Below are positions 53,289 through 62,383 of a stretch of DNA of 64,000 nucleotides, piece after piece (position 1 is the first letter of the stretch; each line of letters starts with the position of its first letter). Position numbers and translations under genes: made by a program. The DNA is from Methylocystis parvus OBBP (lineage in GTDB: Bacteria; Pseudomonadota; Alphaproteobacteria; Rhizobiales; Beijerinckiaceae). The stretch spans positions 124,001-188,000 of the forward strand of contig NZ_CP092970.1 in the NCBI RefSeq assembly GCF_027571405.1, written 5' to 3'. The notes beneath the pieces were generated by a model that did no database searches, was not told the DNA's origin, and saw only the letters and a list, made by a program, of their open reading frames with translations.

Positions 53289-54149
53289 TCATTGCCTTCG
53301 CGTCGCTCGTCGTGGTAGCCGAGCGACGCTCGGGCTGGTCGTTCGCGTCGCATGGTTCACGCCTATGGGATCGAAGGCCTCGTTGAAGATGCAAAGAACC
53401 TCCGCGCCTTGGCGCAGGCGCAATTCGCGCCCGACCGCATGGACGACGACGAGTTCGCCGCGCACGTCTTTTGGAACCAGGCTCTCGGTTCCGTCGGAGG
53501 CGACAAGGAAGATCGCCGGAATCTCGCGGTTGCCCTCGAAGCGCAGCGTCGTCTCCTTGCCGTCGTCATAAACGGCGTCGGGCTCCAGGGTCGGCGTCCC
53601 TTGCGCCGAATAGCGCCAGTTGCGCGGAGCAGCAGCGTTGTGGAGCGCGAAGGTTTCGTCGACCGCGCGCGCCTCCATCTCGCCGCGCCGAGAGCGGTCA
53701 ACGTCGCGTCGCGCCTCGGCTTCATCGCCCGGATAGGCGAAGCGCACCATGAAGTAGCTGTCGGCAAGAGAGCTCTCCGCGATCGACAGCTCGAATTGAT
53801 AGGATCGCTTGCGGCCGTCGCGGCGCGTGGTGACCACCTGCAAATTGGTCGGCGGGTGCTTCTCTCGCGGCTTCAGGAAGAGGATATTGCCGGCGGGCGC
53901 GACTTCCCAGGAGATCGAATCGCCGATTGCGACATGGGCAATCTCTTCATCTTCGGAAAAGAGCACCTGGGTCGAGGCGCGGATGACGCCGTTGATCTTG
54001 ACGACGTTGAAGGGGTCGTAGGCGACCATGCGCACGCGGGCGTCACGCGATCCGGCCGCGGGCTGCTGCAGGGTGAGCGCCGGAGCGGGCGCGAGCAAAA
54101 GCCCGCACGCGATCGCCGTGGCGCGAGCGACGGAGAAGGGGTTCATCAT
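53289..54149 (-). CDS. virB9: VirB9-type outer-membrane complex protein
   Basis: A signal peptide (TAIACGLLLAPAPALT) precedes the two VirB9/CagX domains. The N-terminal one reads VRMVAYDPFNVVKINGVIRA, GDSISWEVAPAGNILFLKPR and TNLQVVTTRRDGRKRSYQFE. The C-terminal one begins NWRYSAQGTPTLEPDAVYDD and has TTLRFEGNREIPAIFLVASD. It forms the core complex with VirB7 and VirB10. Confidence 0.9.
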   Translation of the reverse strand: MMNPFSVARATAIACGLLLAPAPALTLQQPAAGSRDARVRMVAYDPFNVVKINGVIRASTQVLFSEDEEIAHVAIGDSISWEVAPAGNILFLKPREKHPPTNLQVVTTRRDGRKRSYQFELSIAESSLADSYFMVRFAYPGDEAEARRDVDRSRRGEMEARAVDETFALHNAAAPRNWRYSAQGTPTLEPDAVYDDGKETTLRFEGNREIPAIFLVASDGTESLVPKDVRGELVVVHAVGRELRLRQGAEVLCIFNEAFDPIGVNHATRTTSPSVARLPRRATRRQ

Positions 54150-54820
54150 GGCGCCGTCTCCGGATCGGATCGGTATTCCGAGACCAGAAAACCGAGCGGG
54201 TTGATCAGGCGATCGGAAGAGGAGATTGTCGCTTTCTTCTCGAAAGAAAAAGCGACTGTGGCGATCCAGTGCGAAAGCTTGGTCTCGTCACCGTGCCGGA
54301 CTTCGCGCAAATAGCGCACCGAGGCGAGATTGGGGCCGAGCAGCGAGATCGCCTTGATGCGGATTTCCGCAACGCCGCTCCGCCCATAGGCGACTTGCGG
54401 GCTGTCGGGATTTGAGCCTCGATAGACGGTCGAAAAGCGCGCCTGCTCGCTCTGCGTCGAGAGCAACGAGATGGTGCGGAAATTCGTCGGCGCTTCGACG
54501 AAGCTATATCCTTCCCGCGCCCGCACATATTGGGCGAGGAAATATTTGACGATCGCCTCATCGTAAGTCTGCGGCTCGTCCTTGAGAGCGGAGACGACGT
54601 CGACGACGCCTGTCGCATTGTCGACGCGAATCACGAAGGGCTCGACGGTCTTGAGCGGAGTTAGCGCGGCGACCGCGCCGATCGAAATGAAGGCGAGGAT
54701 CGAGGCCGCCGCCGCGACGCCCCAGGCGATGCGCTTTGAGCGTTGCGCCGAGAGGAGGAGATCCTGCTCCCACAGGCGCGCCCGCTCGAAATAGGTCTTC
54801 AGCTCGCCAGCCTCAACCAT
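54146..54820 (-). CDS. virB8: VirB8-type inner-membrane assembly factor
   Basis: The 224-residue protein has a short cytoplasmic start, one transmembrane helix (GVAAAASILAFISIGAVAAL) and the NTF2-like periplasmic domain (VEPFVIRVDNATGVVDVVSA, KYFLAQYVRAREGYSF, NPLGFLVSEYRSDPE). It nucleates channel assembly and contacts VirB9 and VirB10. It overlaps virB9 by four bases. Confidence 0.92.
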   Translation of the reverse strand: MVEAGELKTYFERARLWEQDLLLSAQRSKRIAWGVAAAASILAFISIGAVAALTPLKTVEPFVIRVDNATGVVDVVSALKDEPQTYDEAIVKYFLAQYVRAREGYSFVEAPTNFRTISLLSTQSEQARFSTVYRGSNPDSPQVAYGRSGVAEIRIKAISLLGPNLASVRYLREVRHGDETKLSHWIATVAFSFEKKATISSSDRLINPLGFLVSEYRSDPETAP

Positions 54821-55139
54821 GGTCGACTTCCCCGCAGCCCCGCGTCGAAGCGGCGATATCGAAGATGGGAAGGGCGGCTGTTCGCTCGCTGGGGTGCGCC
54901 CTGTCGATCTCGCCCTTGCGGATGATCAGCTCGCCGCTCCGAGGCGGAAGAGGAGCTGGCGCCGGCGCCTCGATCGGCGCGACGGCGATCGGCCTCGCAT
55001 TCTCCCAATCCCACAGCGACCGGTTCAATGGCCGCCGCGCCGCGCCGTCGCAGGAGGGCGCGCCGGAGCCCATGAGGCTCGCGCAGCCGGTAAGAGGCGC
55101 TGTGAGCGCGAGCGCCAGGAATGCCATTCGTGCTGTCAT
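54813..55139 (-). CDS. VirB7-position lipoprotein
   Basis: A lipoprotein signal ends in a lipobox (LTAPLTGC) at about residue 19, followed by a proline-rich mature part of about 85 residues. Position between virB6 and virB8 and the lipid anchor fit VirB7, though it is longer than the usual 45-60 residues. It would stabilise VirB9 at the outer membrane. It overlaps virB8 by eight bases. Confidence 0.7.
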   Translation of the reverse strand: MTARMAFLALALTAPLTGCASLMGSGAPSCDGAARRPLNRSLWDWENARPIAVAPIEAPAPAPLPPRSGELIIRKGEIDRAHPSERTAALPIFDIAASTRGCGEVDHG

Positions 55140-55181
55140 TGCGTCTCCGAAACCGAGGTCATTCGAGATGGCGGAATTTTG

Positions 55182-56165
55182 CTATTCTGTGGGAACGCGG
55201 CGGATGCTGCCGCCTGTCCGTCGTCCGCGCAGCGCCCGGACCGTTCGCGTCGCGGCGATGTGGGCGCCGGCATAGGCGCCGATCGTTGCCCCCATAGTGG
55301 CGGTGGTCGCGGTGGCCGCCATCCAGCGGTTGAGCATGTGGGCGGCGAGCGACGCGCCGCCGCCGGCGAGCGCTCCCGCAATCTCCGGCAGTTGCAGGGC
55401 GATATAGGCGGCGAGCCCGAGCACGGCGCTGATCGCCACCGCGCCAACGATCAGCTGGCCGCTGGTGGTGGCGTTGGCGCCGTATTTGTCGACGAAATGC
55501 CCGACGGTCGTCAGCATCAGCCCGATCAGCGCCACGACGAGTACGTGCAGAATGACGAAATTGGCGAGCTGGCGCGTCCAGGCTTCGCCGAAGGTCCGTG
55601 TCGCCTCGAACAGCATGAGCGCGATGAAGATCGGCCCGAGCGCCAGCACCAGTGCGAGGCCGACCTTCGCATAGAGCATGATCGCAAATTGCAGGAAGCC
55701 GCTGACGGCCGTGAAGACGAGAAGAATGGCCGCGACGAGCGCCGGCACGATATCGGTCAACCCTGCCTGGTCATATATTTGCTGGGCAACCGCAATTCCT
55801 TTGGTCAACAGTTGATCAAAAGGCTGGCCGGATTTCATGTCGAGACCGCTACCGGCGATGACGTTGCTGATCTCTTTGGGGAGCGAATCGAAAAACAGGC
55901 CTGCGACATATTGTTGATAGGACGCAGCGTTGGTCGCGAGCAGGATCACGGTCACGATCCGGATCGTGCGCCAGGCGAAGTCGAGAATTGGCTCCTGGAT
56001 GGCGCCGCGCATGACCGCGATCCCATAGATCGCGACATACAGCATCACCGCCACCCGAAGCGGCGCATCGACATAGGATGTGAGGTTCTGAACCGAGTTC
56101 GATACGAATTGCGTGATCGGCTGTTCAAACTCTTTCAAGAATTCGTCGAAAACGGCGATGGCCAT
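55182..56165 (-). CDS. virB6: VirB6/TrbL-type polytopic membrane protein
   Basis: The 327-residue protein has at least five long hydrophobic helices (for example VAVMLYVAIYGIAVMRGAIQ, IVTVILLATNAASYQ, LVAAILLVFTAVSGFLQFAI, VGLALVLALGPIFIALMLFE). It has the TrbL/VirB6 core with a conserved tryptophan near FGEAWTRQL. It forms part of the inner-membrane channel. Confidence 0.9.
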   Translation of the reverse strand: MAIAVFDEFLKEFEQPITQFVSNSVQNLTSYVDAPLRVAVMLYVAIYGIAVMRGAIQEPILDFAWRTIRIVTVILLATNAASYQQYVAGLFFDSLPKEISNVIAGSGLDMKSGQPFDQLLTKGIAVAQQIYDQAGLTDIVPALVAAILLVFTAVSGFLQFAIMLYAKVGLALVLALGPIFIALMLFEATRTFGEAWTRQLANFVILHVLVVALIGLMLTTVGHFVDKYGANATTSGQLIVGAVAISAVLGLAAYIALQLPEIAGALAGGGASLAAHMLNRWMAATATTATMGATIGAYAGAHIAATRTVRALRGRRTGGSIRRVPTE

Positions 56166-56167
56166 GG

Positions 56168-56449
56168 TCAGCGACCTTCACGCGAGCGGCGCAGGGCTTC
56201 CTCTCGCCCCCAGATAAAAATTTGCTTCTGCGCTTGATCGGCGTTTATGCACTCGGCCGTATCGCGCAGGGTTCCCGGATTAGCTTTGCACCGCCGCTTG
56301 GTTGTGGCGTGCTCGGCTTCGTTTTCGAGATACCAGGAAACGTCATGGACCACGGGCGTAGCCTTTGGCGCAGGCTCGGATGAGCGGGGTTCCCTGTCGC
56401 ATCCTGAGAGGCAAGTTGCGATCAGCAATGTCGAAGCGAGCGTCTTCAT
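56168..56449 (-). CDS. EexN-like entry-exclusion lipoprotein
   Basis: A 93-residue lipoprotein with lipobox LSGC at about residue 19. The mature part has VSWYLENEAEHATTKRRC, then CKANPGTLRDTAECINADQA, which matches the short EexN-type pattern with two or three cysteines. Such proteins block entry of the same element into a cell that already has it. It lies between virB5 and virB6, the usual eex position. Confidence 0.72.
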   Translation of the reverse strand: MKTLASTLLIATCLSGCDREPRSSEPAPKATPVVHDVSWYLENEAEHATTKRRCKANPGTLRDTAECINADQAQKQIFIWGREEALRRSREGR

Positions 56450-57156
56450 TGGAGGGCCGCCTTCATTTCGTCGATCGTTTTCCGACGCCGTTCGCGTTCG
56501 CGCTCGACGTCCATGTCGGACTGCGCGCGCTGAATCATCGTGAGGCCCTGCAGGCGCAGCACGTCGTTTTGCAGCAACGCCTGTTCGGCCTGCAGGCGCG
56601 CGGAGAGATCGAGCACTTCCTTGGCGTCCTTTGAGGCGCTGACCTGGCGGCGCAATTCTTCGAGTTGGTCGATGCGGCGAGAGGCCGTGTCATAGACGGC
56701 CTGGCCGAGCGAATGCTTCGCCCCCGTTTGGCGGGCGATGCGATCAAGCTCGGAGGCGTAGAAGGAATTCCCTGGGTTTTCCGTGTAGACGCGGTTTTGT
56801 GACAGATAGCTGTCGATCGAGGCGGCGAAGCTTCCCGAACCCGAACCCTTGATGAGGCCCTCGATTTGGGCGAATTCCCCCGGCAGATATTTCCGAAATT
56901 CCGAGGAATTCAGAAGGCTGGCGACGTCGTTCGCGTTCGTGAGCTTGTTGAACGAGTCATAGAGTTGCTTCGCCTGGGCGAGCTGGTCCTGCGCCACTTT
57001 CAGCTGCGAAGTGAGGGTCTCGACCTGTTTCTTCATCTCGATCAACTGGTCGAATTGGCGGGCGAAGACGCTGGGGTCGAACACGACTTGGGCGGACGCC
57101 GAAAAGGGCAGGGCGGCCATGATCACGACAGGGAGAAATCGATCGGGCGGCTTCAT
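56446..57156 (-). CDS. virB5: VirB5-type minor pilus protein
   Basis: The start at 57156 overlaps the virB4 stop by four bases and gives a signal peptide (RFLPVVIMAALPFSASAQ); the longer frame above it is rejected. The mature protein is long-helical (FDQLIEMKKQVETLTSQLKV, AQDQLAQAKQLYDSFNKLTN, LQAEQALLQNDVLRLQGLTM). It would sit at the pilus tip. Confidence 0.88.
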   Translation of the reverse strand: MKPPDRFLPVVIMAALPFSASAQVVFDPSVFARQFDQLIEMKKQVETLTSQLKVAQDQLAQAKQLYDSFNKLTNANDVASLLNSSEFRKYLPGEFAQIEGLIKGSGSGSFAASIDSYLSQNRVYTENPGNSFYASELDRIARQTGAKHSLGQAVYDTASRRIDQLEELRRQVSASKDAKEVLDLSARLQAEQALLQNDVLRLQGLTMIQRAQSDMDVERERERRRKTIDEMKAALQ

Positions 57157-59525
57157 GCGAGAGTCTTTCGGCGCTGATGAAAGAGCGGGAGCCATTTGGC
57201 CGGATCGTCGCCGACCTCTGCGCGCAAGCGATCGGCGAGCTCGACGGTCGCGGTACGACCCGAGAGGACCGCGAGCGCGTCGTCCACTCCCATGAGATCG
57301 AGCTCGGCGACCACGGCCTCGTGGCCCTGTTTCAAAAGAAAGCGCCGGCTCTCGGTCGAGAGCTCTTCGCGGATGAGGCGGAATTCCGCTTTTGTGAGAT
57401 GGAAGCCGTCGACATAGTCGCGCGCCTGGCCGCGGGCGTTCGGGAAGAAAATCTGGGTCGGGCATTGCTCGACGATAGTATGGGCGATTGGCGAGGCCAG
57501 CGCGTCGCGCGGCGATTGCGTCCCGAACACCATCACGCCGTTCTTCTTGCGGATGGTTTTGAGCCCGTCGTTCGCGAGATCGCGGAAAGCGTCGTCGCCG
57601 AGCGCCTTCCAGAATTCGTCGATGGCGATGATGATGCGTCGGCCGTCGATGAGCTCCTCGACCCGCCGAAACAGCACCATCATCAGCGGCGTGCGAATGA
57701 TGGGATCATCGAGCGCCTCGGTCATATCGAAGCCGAAAGCGTGCGAATCGATGCTGATCGCGTCCTCGTCGGCGTCGAGCGCCCAGCCTAGGGCCTGGCC
57801 TTTGCACCAGCGCTCCAAACGCGCGCCGATCCCTTCCGTGTCTCGCTGACCGAGGAAGACGCGTAGCGCCGAGAAGGAACGCTCATGGCGCGGCATGTCG
57901 CGCAGCGCCACGAGACCGTTGTCGATCCTTTGCTCGTCGGCGACGGAGAGCGGCCTTCCCTCGACGCTGACGAGCTTGCGCACCAGCGCGCCGAGGAAGG
58001 CGATATTCGAGGGGGTGAGCTCGAAGCTCTTCAAGGGCGCGCAGCCCGTAGGCCTGCCGCTCCTCAGGGCGAGGTAAGAACCGCCGATCGCTCGGATGAA
58101 GAGCTCGGCGCCGCGATCCTTGTCGAAGAGCACCAATTGGCACTTGAGCTTTTCCGCCTGCGCCAAAGCGAAAGTCAGGAAAGCGGTCTTACCGGAGCCG
58201 GAGGGGCCGCAGATGAAGGTGTTTCCCAGATCGCCGACATGGAAGGAGAAATGGAACGGCGATCCCGACGCGGTCTTGAGCACCGCGACGGCGGGTCCCC
58301 AATGATTGCCCTCAGCCTTCCCCGACGGATAGGCGTGAAAGGGCGATAGACCCGTGAAATTGCGCGAGGTGATCGCGCCGGCCCGCGCCCGATATTTGAA
58401 CAGGCCTGGCAATTGCGCCCAGAAGGCCGCCTCGAGTCCGAGGTCTTCGCGCGCCACGACGGCGCCGGCGTCGGCGAGAATACGGCGAGCCTGGCTCATT
58501 TTGTCGAGCAGGGCGCGGGGCGCGTGGGCGAGGACGAGAAGCGACAGATGATGCTCGCCCATCACGAAGCGGTTCGATTCGAGATCGTCGAGCGCGGCAT
58601 CGAGCTCATCGATTTGCGACGCCGCCAAGTCATTGGCGGAGAGCAGCTGGTTCTGCTTGCGCGTCATGACCGTCTTCGCCTCCGCCTTGGCGAGGAAGGC
58701 GAAGCTCTGCGCGAGCACGAGTTCGAAAGGGGCGGCAAGGAGGCCGTCGAGCAGGCCGGGCCGCGTCGTCGCCGGATAATCCTTGAAGGCCAGCACGCCG
58801 GCGAAGCGCGATCCGCCGGGGCCGCGGATTTCGATCGTCTCGCGGCCGAAGATGAGGCGATTGGCGTAGAGCGCCGGCCCGATCGGTCCCTGGACGAGCG
58901 GGAAGGGCAGGCGTTCGCAAGCGACGAGCTCCTGCAGGAAGGAGCCGATCTCGGAAAAGAGGATTCCCTGCCGCTCGGAGAGTCCGAGGCGGCGCGGAGA
59001 AAAGCGGTCGAGCGCCGCCAGCAGATCGCGCGAGACGTCTTCGAGCTTCTTCAGCCCAAAGACGTCGACCTCGGCTCCGCCGTGTTGCGCGCGAGCAAGG
59101 CGTGAAAAGAACAGTGACGCGCGTTCAGCTGCGTCGCGCCCCGGATGCCAGACAAGGGTGAGATAAAGCTCGTTGCCATAGAACGTGTCGGAGACAAGCC
59201 GCGCCTGATAAGCCTCATTGAGTTTGCGCGCGAAATCCGAGTGAAACGTCCCTTCAGGATAATCGGTCGCCCGGCTGCGGATGACATGCGTCCAGAGCGC
59301 CAAGCGCTCGTCAGCGATGTTGCGCAGCGTCAGATTGAGTTTGGCGTGGAGGTCGTTGAGATTGGCGGCGTCGGCCGTCTCGAAGGAGACGTCGGAAAGG
59401 CGGATCGTGGCGATCAGCGCGCGCGTCGAAAGCGACACGACATGCTCGGTGACATGGCGCAGATAAGGAAGGTGAACGCCAGATTCTACCTCTCGGGCCT
59501 TTATGCGCATAGCTATGCTAGCCAT
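57153..59525 (-). CDS. virB4: VirB4-type ATPase
   Basis: The ATG at 59525 (MASIAMRIKAREVESG) gives an eight-base overlap with virB3; upstream starts would overlap much more. At 790 residues the length is normal. The CagE/TrbE/VirB N-terminal domain is followed by Walker A (CGPSGSGKTAFLTFALAQAE) and Walker B (RRIIIAIDEFWKALGDDAFR). It energises pilus assembly and DNA transfer. Confidence 0.93.
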   Translation of the reverse strand: MASIAMRIKAREVESGVHLPYLRHVTEHVVSLSTRALIATIRLSDVSFETADAANLNDLHAKLNLTLRNIADERLALWTHVIRSRATDYPEGTFHSDFARKLNEAYQARLVSDTFYGNELYLTLVWHPGRDAAERASLFFSRLARAQHGGAEVDVFGLKKLEDVSRDLLAALDRFSPRRLGLSERQGILFSEIGSFLQELVACERLPFPLVQGPIGPALYANRLIFGRETIEIRGPGGSRFAGVLAFKDYPATTRPGLLDGLLAAPFELVLAQSFAFLAKAEAKTVMTRKQNQLLSANDLAASQIDELDAALDDLESNRFVMGEHHLSLLVLAHAPRALLDKMSQARRILADAGAVVAREDLGLEAAFWAQLPGLFKYRARAGAITSRNFTGLSPFHAYPSGKAEGNHWGPAVAVLKTASGSPFHFSFHVGDLGNTFICGPSGSGKTAFLTFALAQAEKLKCQLVLFDKDRGAELFIRAIGGSYLALRSGRPTGCAPLKSFELTPSNIAFLGALVRKLVSVEGRPLSVADEQRIDNGLVALRDMPRHERSFSALRVFLGQRDTEGIGARLERWCKGQALGWALDADEDAISIDSHAFGFDMTEALDDPIIRTPLMMVLFRRVEELIDGRRIIIAIDEFWKALGDDAFRDLANDGLKTIRKKNGVMVFGTQSPRDALASPIAHTIVEQCPTQIFFPNARGQARDYVDGFHLTKAEFRLIREELSTESRRFLLKQGHEAVVAELDLMGVDDALAVLSGRTATVELADRLRAEVGDDPAKWLPLFHQRRKTLA

Positions 59526-59853
59526 GGGCGAGCTCCTCGACATTGAATCGGCGTACGAGCCGCAAGGGCGTACATGAGGAGCCGCCCCAAAGATTCGCAT
59601 TGCGGTGACGCCCGCGCGTCTCCAACCAGGCGAACAAGATGCGAAACTGGTTGGCGTCTCGTCGGCAGACGAGCCGGCAGGCGAAGTGGATCGGCAAGGC
59701 GACGAGACCGTAGAGCAGACTCCCAGCCAGAACGAAGAGAATCGACGAGAAGATGACGTTGAGTCCCATCGCCTCCATCGTCACGCCGAGGATCATCGCC
59801 GGGCGCGTACAGGCCAGAAACAGAGTGTCCTCGACGAGGCGTTCGTCGCTCAT
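59518..59853 (-). CDS. virB3: VirB3-type membrane protein
   Basis: The 111-residue protein has the VirB3 layout: DTLFLACTRPAMILGV near the start, then two adjacent hydrophobic helices (NVIFSSILFVLAGSLLYGLV) and a cytoplasmic tail (DANQFRILFAWLETRGRHRN). It probably works with VirB4 in the inner membrane. It ends inside the virB4 start region. Confidence 0.9.
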   Translation of the reverse strand: MSDERLVEDTLFLACTRPAMILGVTMEAMGLNVIFSSILFVLAGSLLYGLVALPIHFACRLVCRRDANQFRILFAWLETRGRHRNANLWGGSSCTPLRLVRRFNVEELAHG

Positions 59854-59901
59854 GGTCGGTTCCGATCGAAATGATGGAGGGAAGCAGGCATAGGTCAGCG
59901 G

Positions 59902-60195
59902 CTATCTGCCGGTAAGCGTCGTGACGATCTCGGCGGCGCCGAACAGGATGGCGATGCCGAGAATGACGTAACCGGCGCGCCTCAGATCGAGATAGCCGAA
60001 CATCCAGGACATGCCGGTGACGATGATCGCGAGCGTCGCCAGCAGCTTCGCGACATTGCCAGTGAGCGCGTCGACGATGTTCTGAAGGACCTTTTCGACA
60101 TTGGCGCTTTGCGCCGCCGCCGGTTCGTTGAGAGTGAGCGTAACGACGGCGTTGGTGAGCAGCAGGAAGGAGAGGCGACGGGCTAAGGAATGCAT
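59902..60195 (-). CDS. virB2: VirB2-type major pilin
   Basis: The 97-residue protein has a long signal peptide cleaved near PAAAQ, then two hydrophobic helices (VAKLLATLAIIVTGMSWMFG and GYVILGIAILFGAAEIVTTL) with a short polar loop (YLDLRRA). This is the pilin fold. It is the first intact structural gene of the operon. Confidence 0.9.
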   Translation of the reverse strand: MHSLARRLSFLLLTNAVVTLTLNEPAAAQSANVEKVLQNIVDALTGNVAKLLATLAIIVTGMSWMFGYLDLRRAGYVILGIAILFGAAEIVTTLTGR

Positions 60196-60246
60196 GATGG
60201 ATCGAGACTCCGTGTCTAGAGTGCGAGAGATGCTTCGAAGGCGCGG

Positions 60247-60795
60247 TTACCGTTGGGAAGAAGCGGGAGCCTCATAGACGAGGAGCGATCTCCCGGACGC
60301 GCTGCCGAAGACGTCCCAGGGCTTTTTGGGCAGGGGCGCCGGCTCAGGAAGAGCGCGGTCTTCTTGATGAAACGGACGCTCTTCGCGACCATCAAGCGGA
60401 TTATTGGCGGCGAGCTTAGCACGCGTGGCGCCCTGGACGCCCGCTATTCTCACCCTTGTGAAATGGTTCGGATCCTCATTGAGAATCTGGACAGCGGCGC
60501 GCAGCGCCGAGCAAGGCTCGAAAGCTTCCGCGACGTCGATTCCGGCCTTGTCGAGATCGGCGAATGTCAGGCCGACGAGACCCAGTCTCGCCTCTTCTTT
60601 GCCGACTTTCGTTTGCATCGCGAGAGCGATCGCCTCGTCCTTGGAAGTTGCGAGAATCTTGATTGGCTTGCGGCCATCGATCGTGAGCGAAAGAGGCTCG
60701 AAGTCGCTCGCTGTCCGCACGATCTCAATCAGCGGTTGCGCATCGACGGTTGGCGAGCAGCGTTCGGCGGATGTCATGAAAGCTGAGAGGTCCAT
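60247..60795 (-). CDS. Degenerate VirB1-like protein lacking the catalytic glutamate
   Basis: Position upstream of virB2 and sequence layout fit VirB1-type lytic transglycosylases: SAERCSPTVDAQPLIEIVRT, then AFEPCSALRAAVQILNEDP. The canonical RTESGFNP box reads RTASDFEP, so the catalytic Glu is Ala. The following GLGQIN box reads LGLVGLTF. No signal peptide is seen. It may retain a structural role or be in decay. A separate family cannot be excluded. Confidence 0.55.
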   Translation of the reverse strand: MDLSAFMTSAERCSPTVDAQPLIEIVRTASDFEPLSLTIDGRKPIKILATSKDEAIALAMQTKVGKEEARLGLVGLTFADLDKAGIDVAEAFEPCSALRAAVQILNEDPNHFTRVRIAGVQGATRAKLAANNPLDGREERPFHQEDRALPEPAPLPKKPWDVFGSASGRSLLVYEAPASSQR

Positions 60796-61134
60796 TTAAT
60801 TGGCTCCGCGGCGGCCGGCGCCGCGCCGCGCGTTTTGTCGGCCCGTTTGTGGGCGACTGATATTGAGGTGGAAGCGGCTGCCGCTGAGCGAGGCGAGTTG
60901 CATGAGTTCCAACTTTCCGAATCGCAATCAATTCGGGGTGCAAGGAACCAGAAGCGCGACGCCGATGAACCTGCGAAATTTCACAGGGGCGTTCTTGCAA
61001 ACGCGTTCACAAAATCGCCGCATGCTGACCACACACACGCGCATTGGTGGTTCGCGTTCAACAGGCGTGTGAGCAAGGAGGCCATTGCCCGAACAGGGAG
61101 CAAAGCGCGCCGAAGCAAGGCGAAAGGTTTAGAT
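60796..61134. promoter_or_regulatory. Divergent control region between virB operon and LuxR-type gene
   Basis: About 340 bases separate the virB1-like start from the LuxR-type start and should hold the transfer-operon promoter. Open frames crossing it lack start signals. No tra-box-like 18-bp dyad was found by eye. Confidence 0.45.
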
Positions 61135-61860
61135 ATGCGGCGATTTCAAAATGCGTTTGAGGAATTCATCGACGGCGTGGGCACGGCGTCAGACAAGGCG
61201 GCGTTCCGCGCCGTGGCCGAGCGGGCGACTCAAAGATTGGGTTTTAGCTATTTCGCCTATCTTAGTCTCACCGAGCATAGTTACACGTTAATTTCGACAT
61301 ATCCGAAGGAGTGGACGACGCGTTATTTGAACGAGCGTTACGATCTTATCGACCCTGTTATCATCCGAGCGCGGCGCGACCGCGATCTTTTCCGATGGAG
61401 CGGCGCGCAGGCTTCCAGTGGCCGAGGAAACCGGGTCAAGCGGTTTTTCGGCGAGGCCGCGGAGTTCGGGATAGAAAAAGGCGTCACCATTCCGATTCCG
61501 GCGGGCTTTGACCGCTTCGCCGCCTTCACTTTCGCGGCAGGTAGGCACGGGCCTGACCTTGACGAGAAGATCGCCGATGCGAAGGAGGTTTTGCAGCTCA
61601 TGGGCATGTATTTTCACGCCCGCGTCGAAACCATGTTGAAACAGCCCGTCGGCCTCGATTCATCGTCTCCATTGAGCCAACGCGAAGCGGAATGTCTCGC
61701 TTGGACCTCGCGCGGCCGCACAATGGATCAGATCGGCCAGATCCTCGGCATTAAGACGCGCACCATCGCTTTTCATCTCGACAGCGCGCGCGCCAGACTG
61801 GGCGCTGAGAATGTTGCGCACGCCGTGGCGCTGGCGTTGCGGCGCGGGTTGATTCCCTAG
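61135..61860 (+). CDS. TraR-like LuxR-family quorum-sensing regulator
   Basis: The ATG at 61135 (MRRFQNAFEEFIDGVGTASD) starts a 241-residue protein of TraR size. The autoinducer-binding domain keeps the conserved Trp/Tyr/Asp/Pro set (EWTTRYLNERYDLIDPVI, FRWSG, FGIEKGVTIPI). The C-terminal GerE helix-turn-helix reads PLSQREAECLAWTSRGRTMD, QIGQILGIKTRTIAFHLDSA. No luxI-type synthase is in the window. Divergence from the virB genes suggests control of transfer. Confidence 0.85.
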   Translation: MRRFQNAFEEFIDGVGTASDKAAFRAVAERATQRLGFSYFAYLSLTEHSYTLISTYPKEWTTRYLNERYDLIDPVIIRARRDRDLFRWSGAQASSGRGNRVKRFFGEAAEFGIEKGVTIPIPAGFDRFAAFTFAAGRHGPDLDEKIADAKEVLQLMGMYFHARVETMLKQPVGLDSSSPLSQREAECLAWTSRGRTMDQIGQILGIKTRTIAFHLDSARARLGAENVAHAVALALRRGLIP

Positions 61861-61942
61861 CCGGGCGCCGCGCGAAGGATTTGAGCATGCGGAAGGGGAG
61901 CCGAGAGCCTGTCTTCGACTTCTCGACTGCCTCCGTAGGCTT

Positions 61943-62308
61943 TCACTCGTCCAGACCCCCGCCGGCATCTTTCACATTCGGGTCGGTCGGTATCAGGAGG
62001 TGATCCAATGCGTCATCGAAGCCGATGAGAGTCGTAAACGCCAATTTTAACTCTGCTGTCGCGGCGCTCATCGCCAATCGGATGTCATGAAGACGAGAAA
62101 TGGCGTCCCGCCCAGCTTCGGCGAGATTCGAGCTCACGGCCGAAGTGGCACCGTCGAAAATTGAGTTTTTGACGCTATCCTGCCATTCGACAAGCGCCCG
62201 ATGTGCCGCCGCCTCTTCCCGTTCCAGCGCTTCGACCTTCGCGAGCGCTTCGCGATAGCGGAGCAACGCTTCGACGGCTCTCTTTTCGAGACCGGTATTC
62301 TCGCCCAT
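61943..62308 (-). CDS. Coiled-coil protein of unknown function
   Basis: The ATG at 62308 (MGENTGLEKRAVEALLRYRE) gives 121 residues. A long coiled coil (LAKVEALEREEAAAHRALVE) is followed by a second helical part (AISRLHDIRLAMSAATAELK). There is no signal peptide or known domain. It converges on the LuxR-type gene and could be a small accessory protein of the element. Confidence 0.5.
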   Translation of the reverse strand: MGENTGLEKRAVEALLRYREALAKVEALEREEAAAHRALVEWQDSVKNSIFDGATSAVSSNLAEAGRDAISRLHDIRLAMSAATAELKLAFTTLIGFDDALDHLLIPTDPNVKDAGGGLDE

Positions 62309-62383
62309 GCGCTCGTTTCTCCGACCAGGCTGAACAGCGGCCATTTATAGCTCAACCCGTAAACGGATTTTCAACGCGGCCAC

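Noticed and set aside
54819..56237. Plus-strand open frame of 472 codons
   Set aside because: It lies antisense to virB6, virB7 and eexN, is rich in Arg/Gly/Asp, has no domain or ribosome site, and is explained by GC-rich codon bias.
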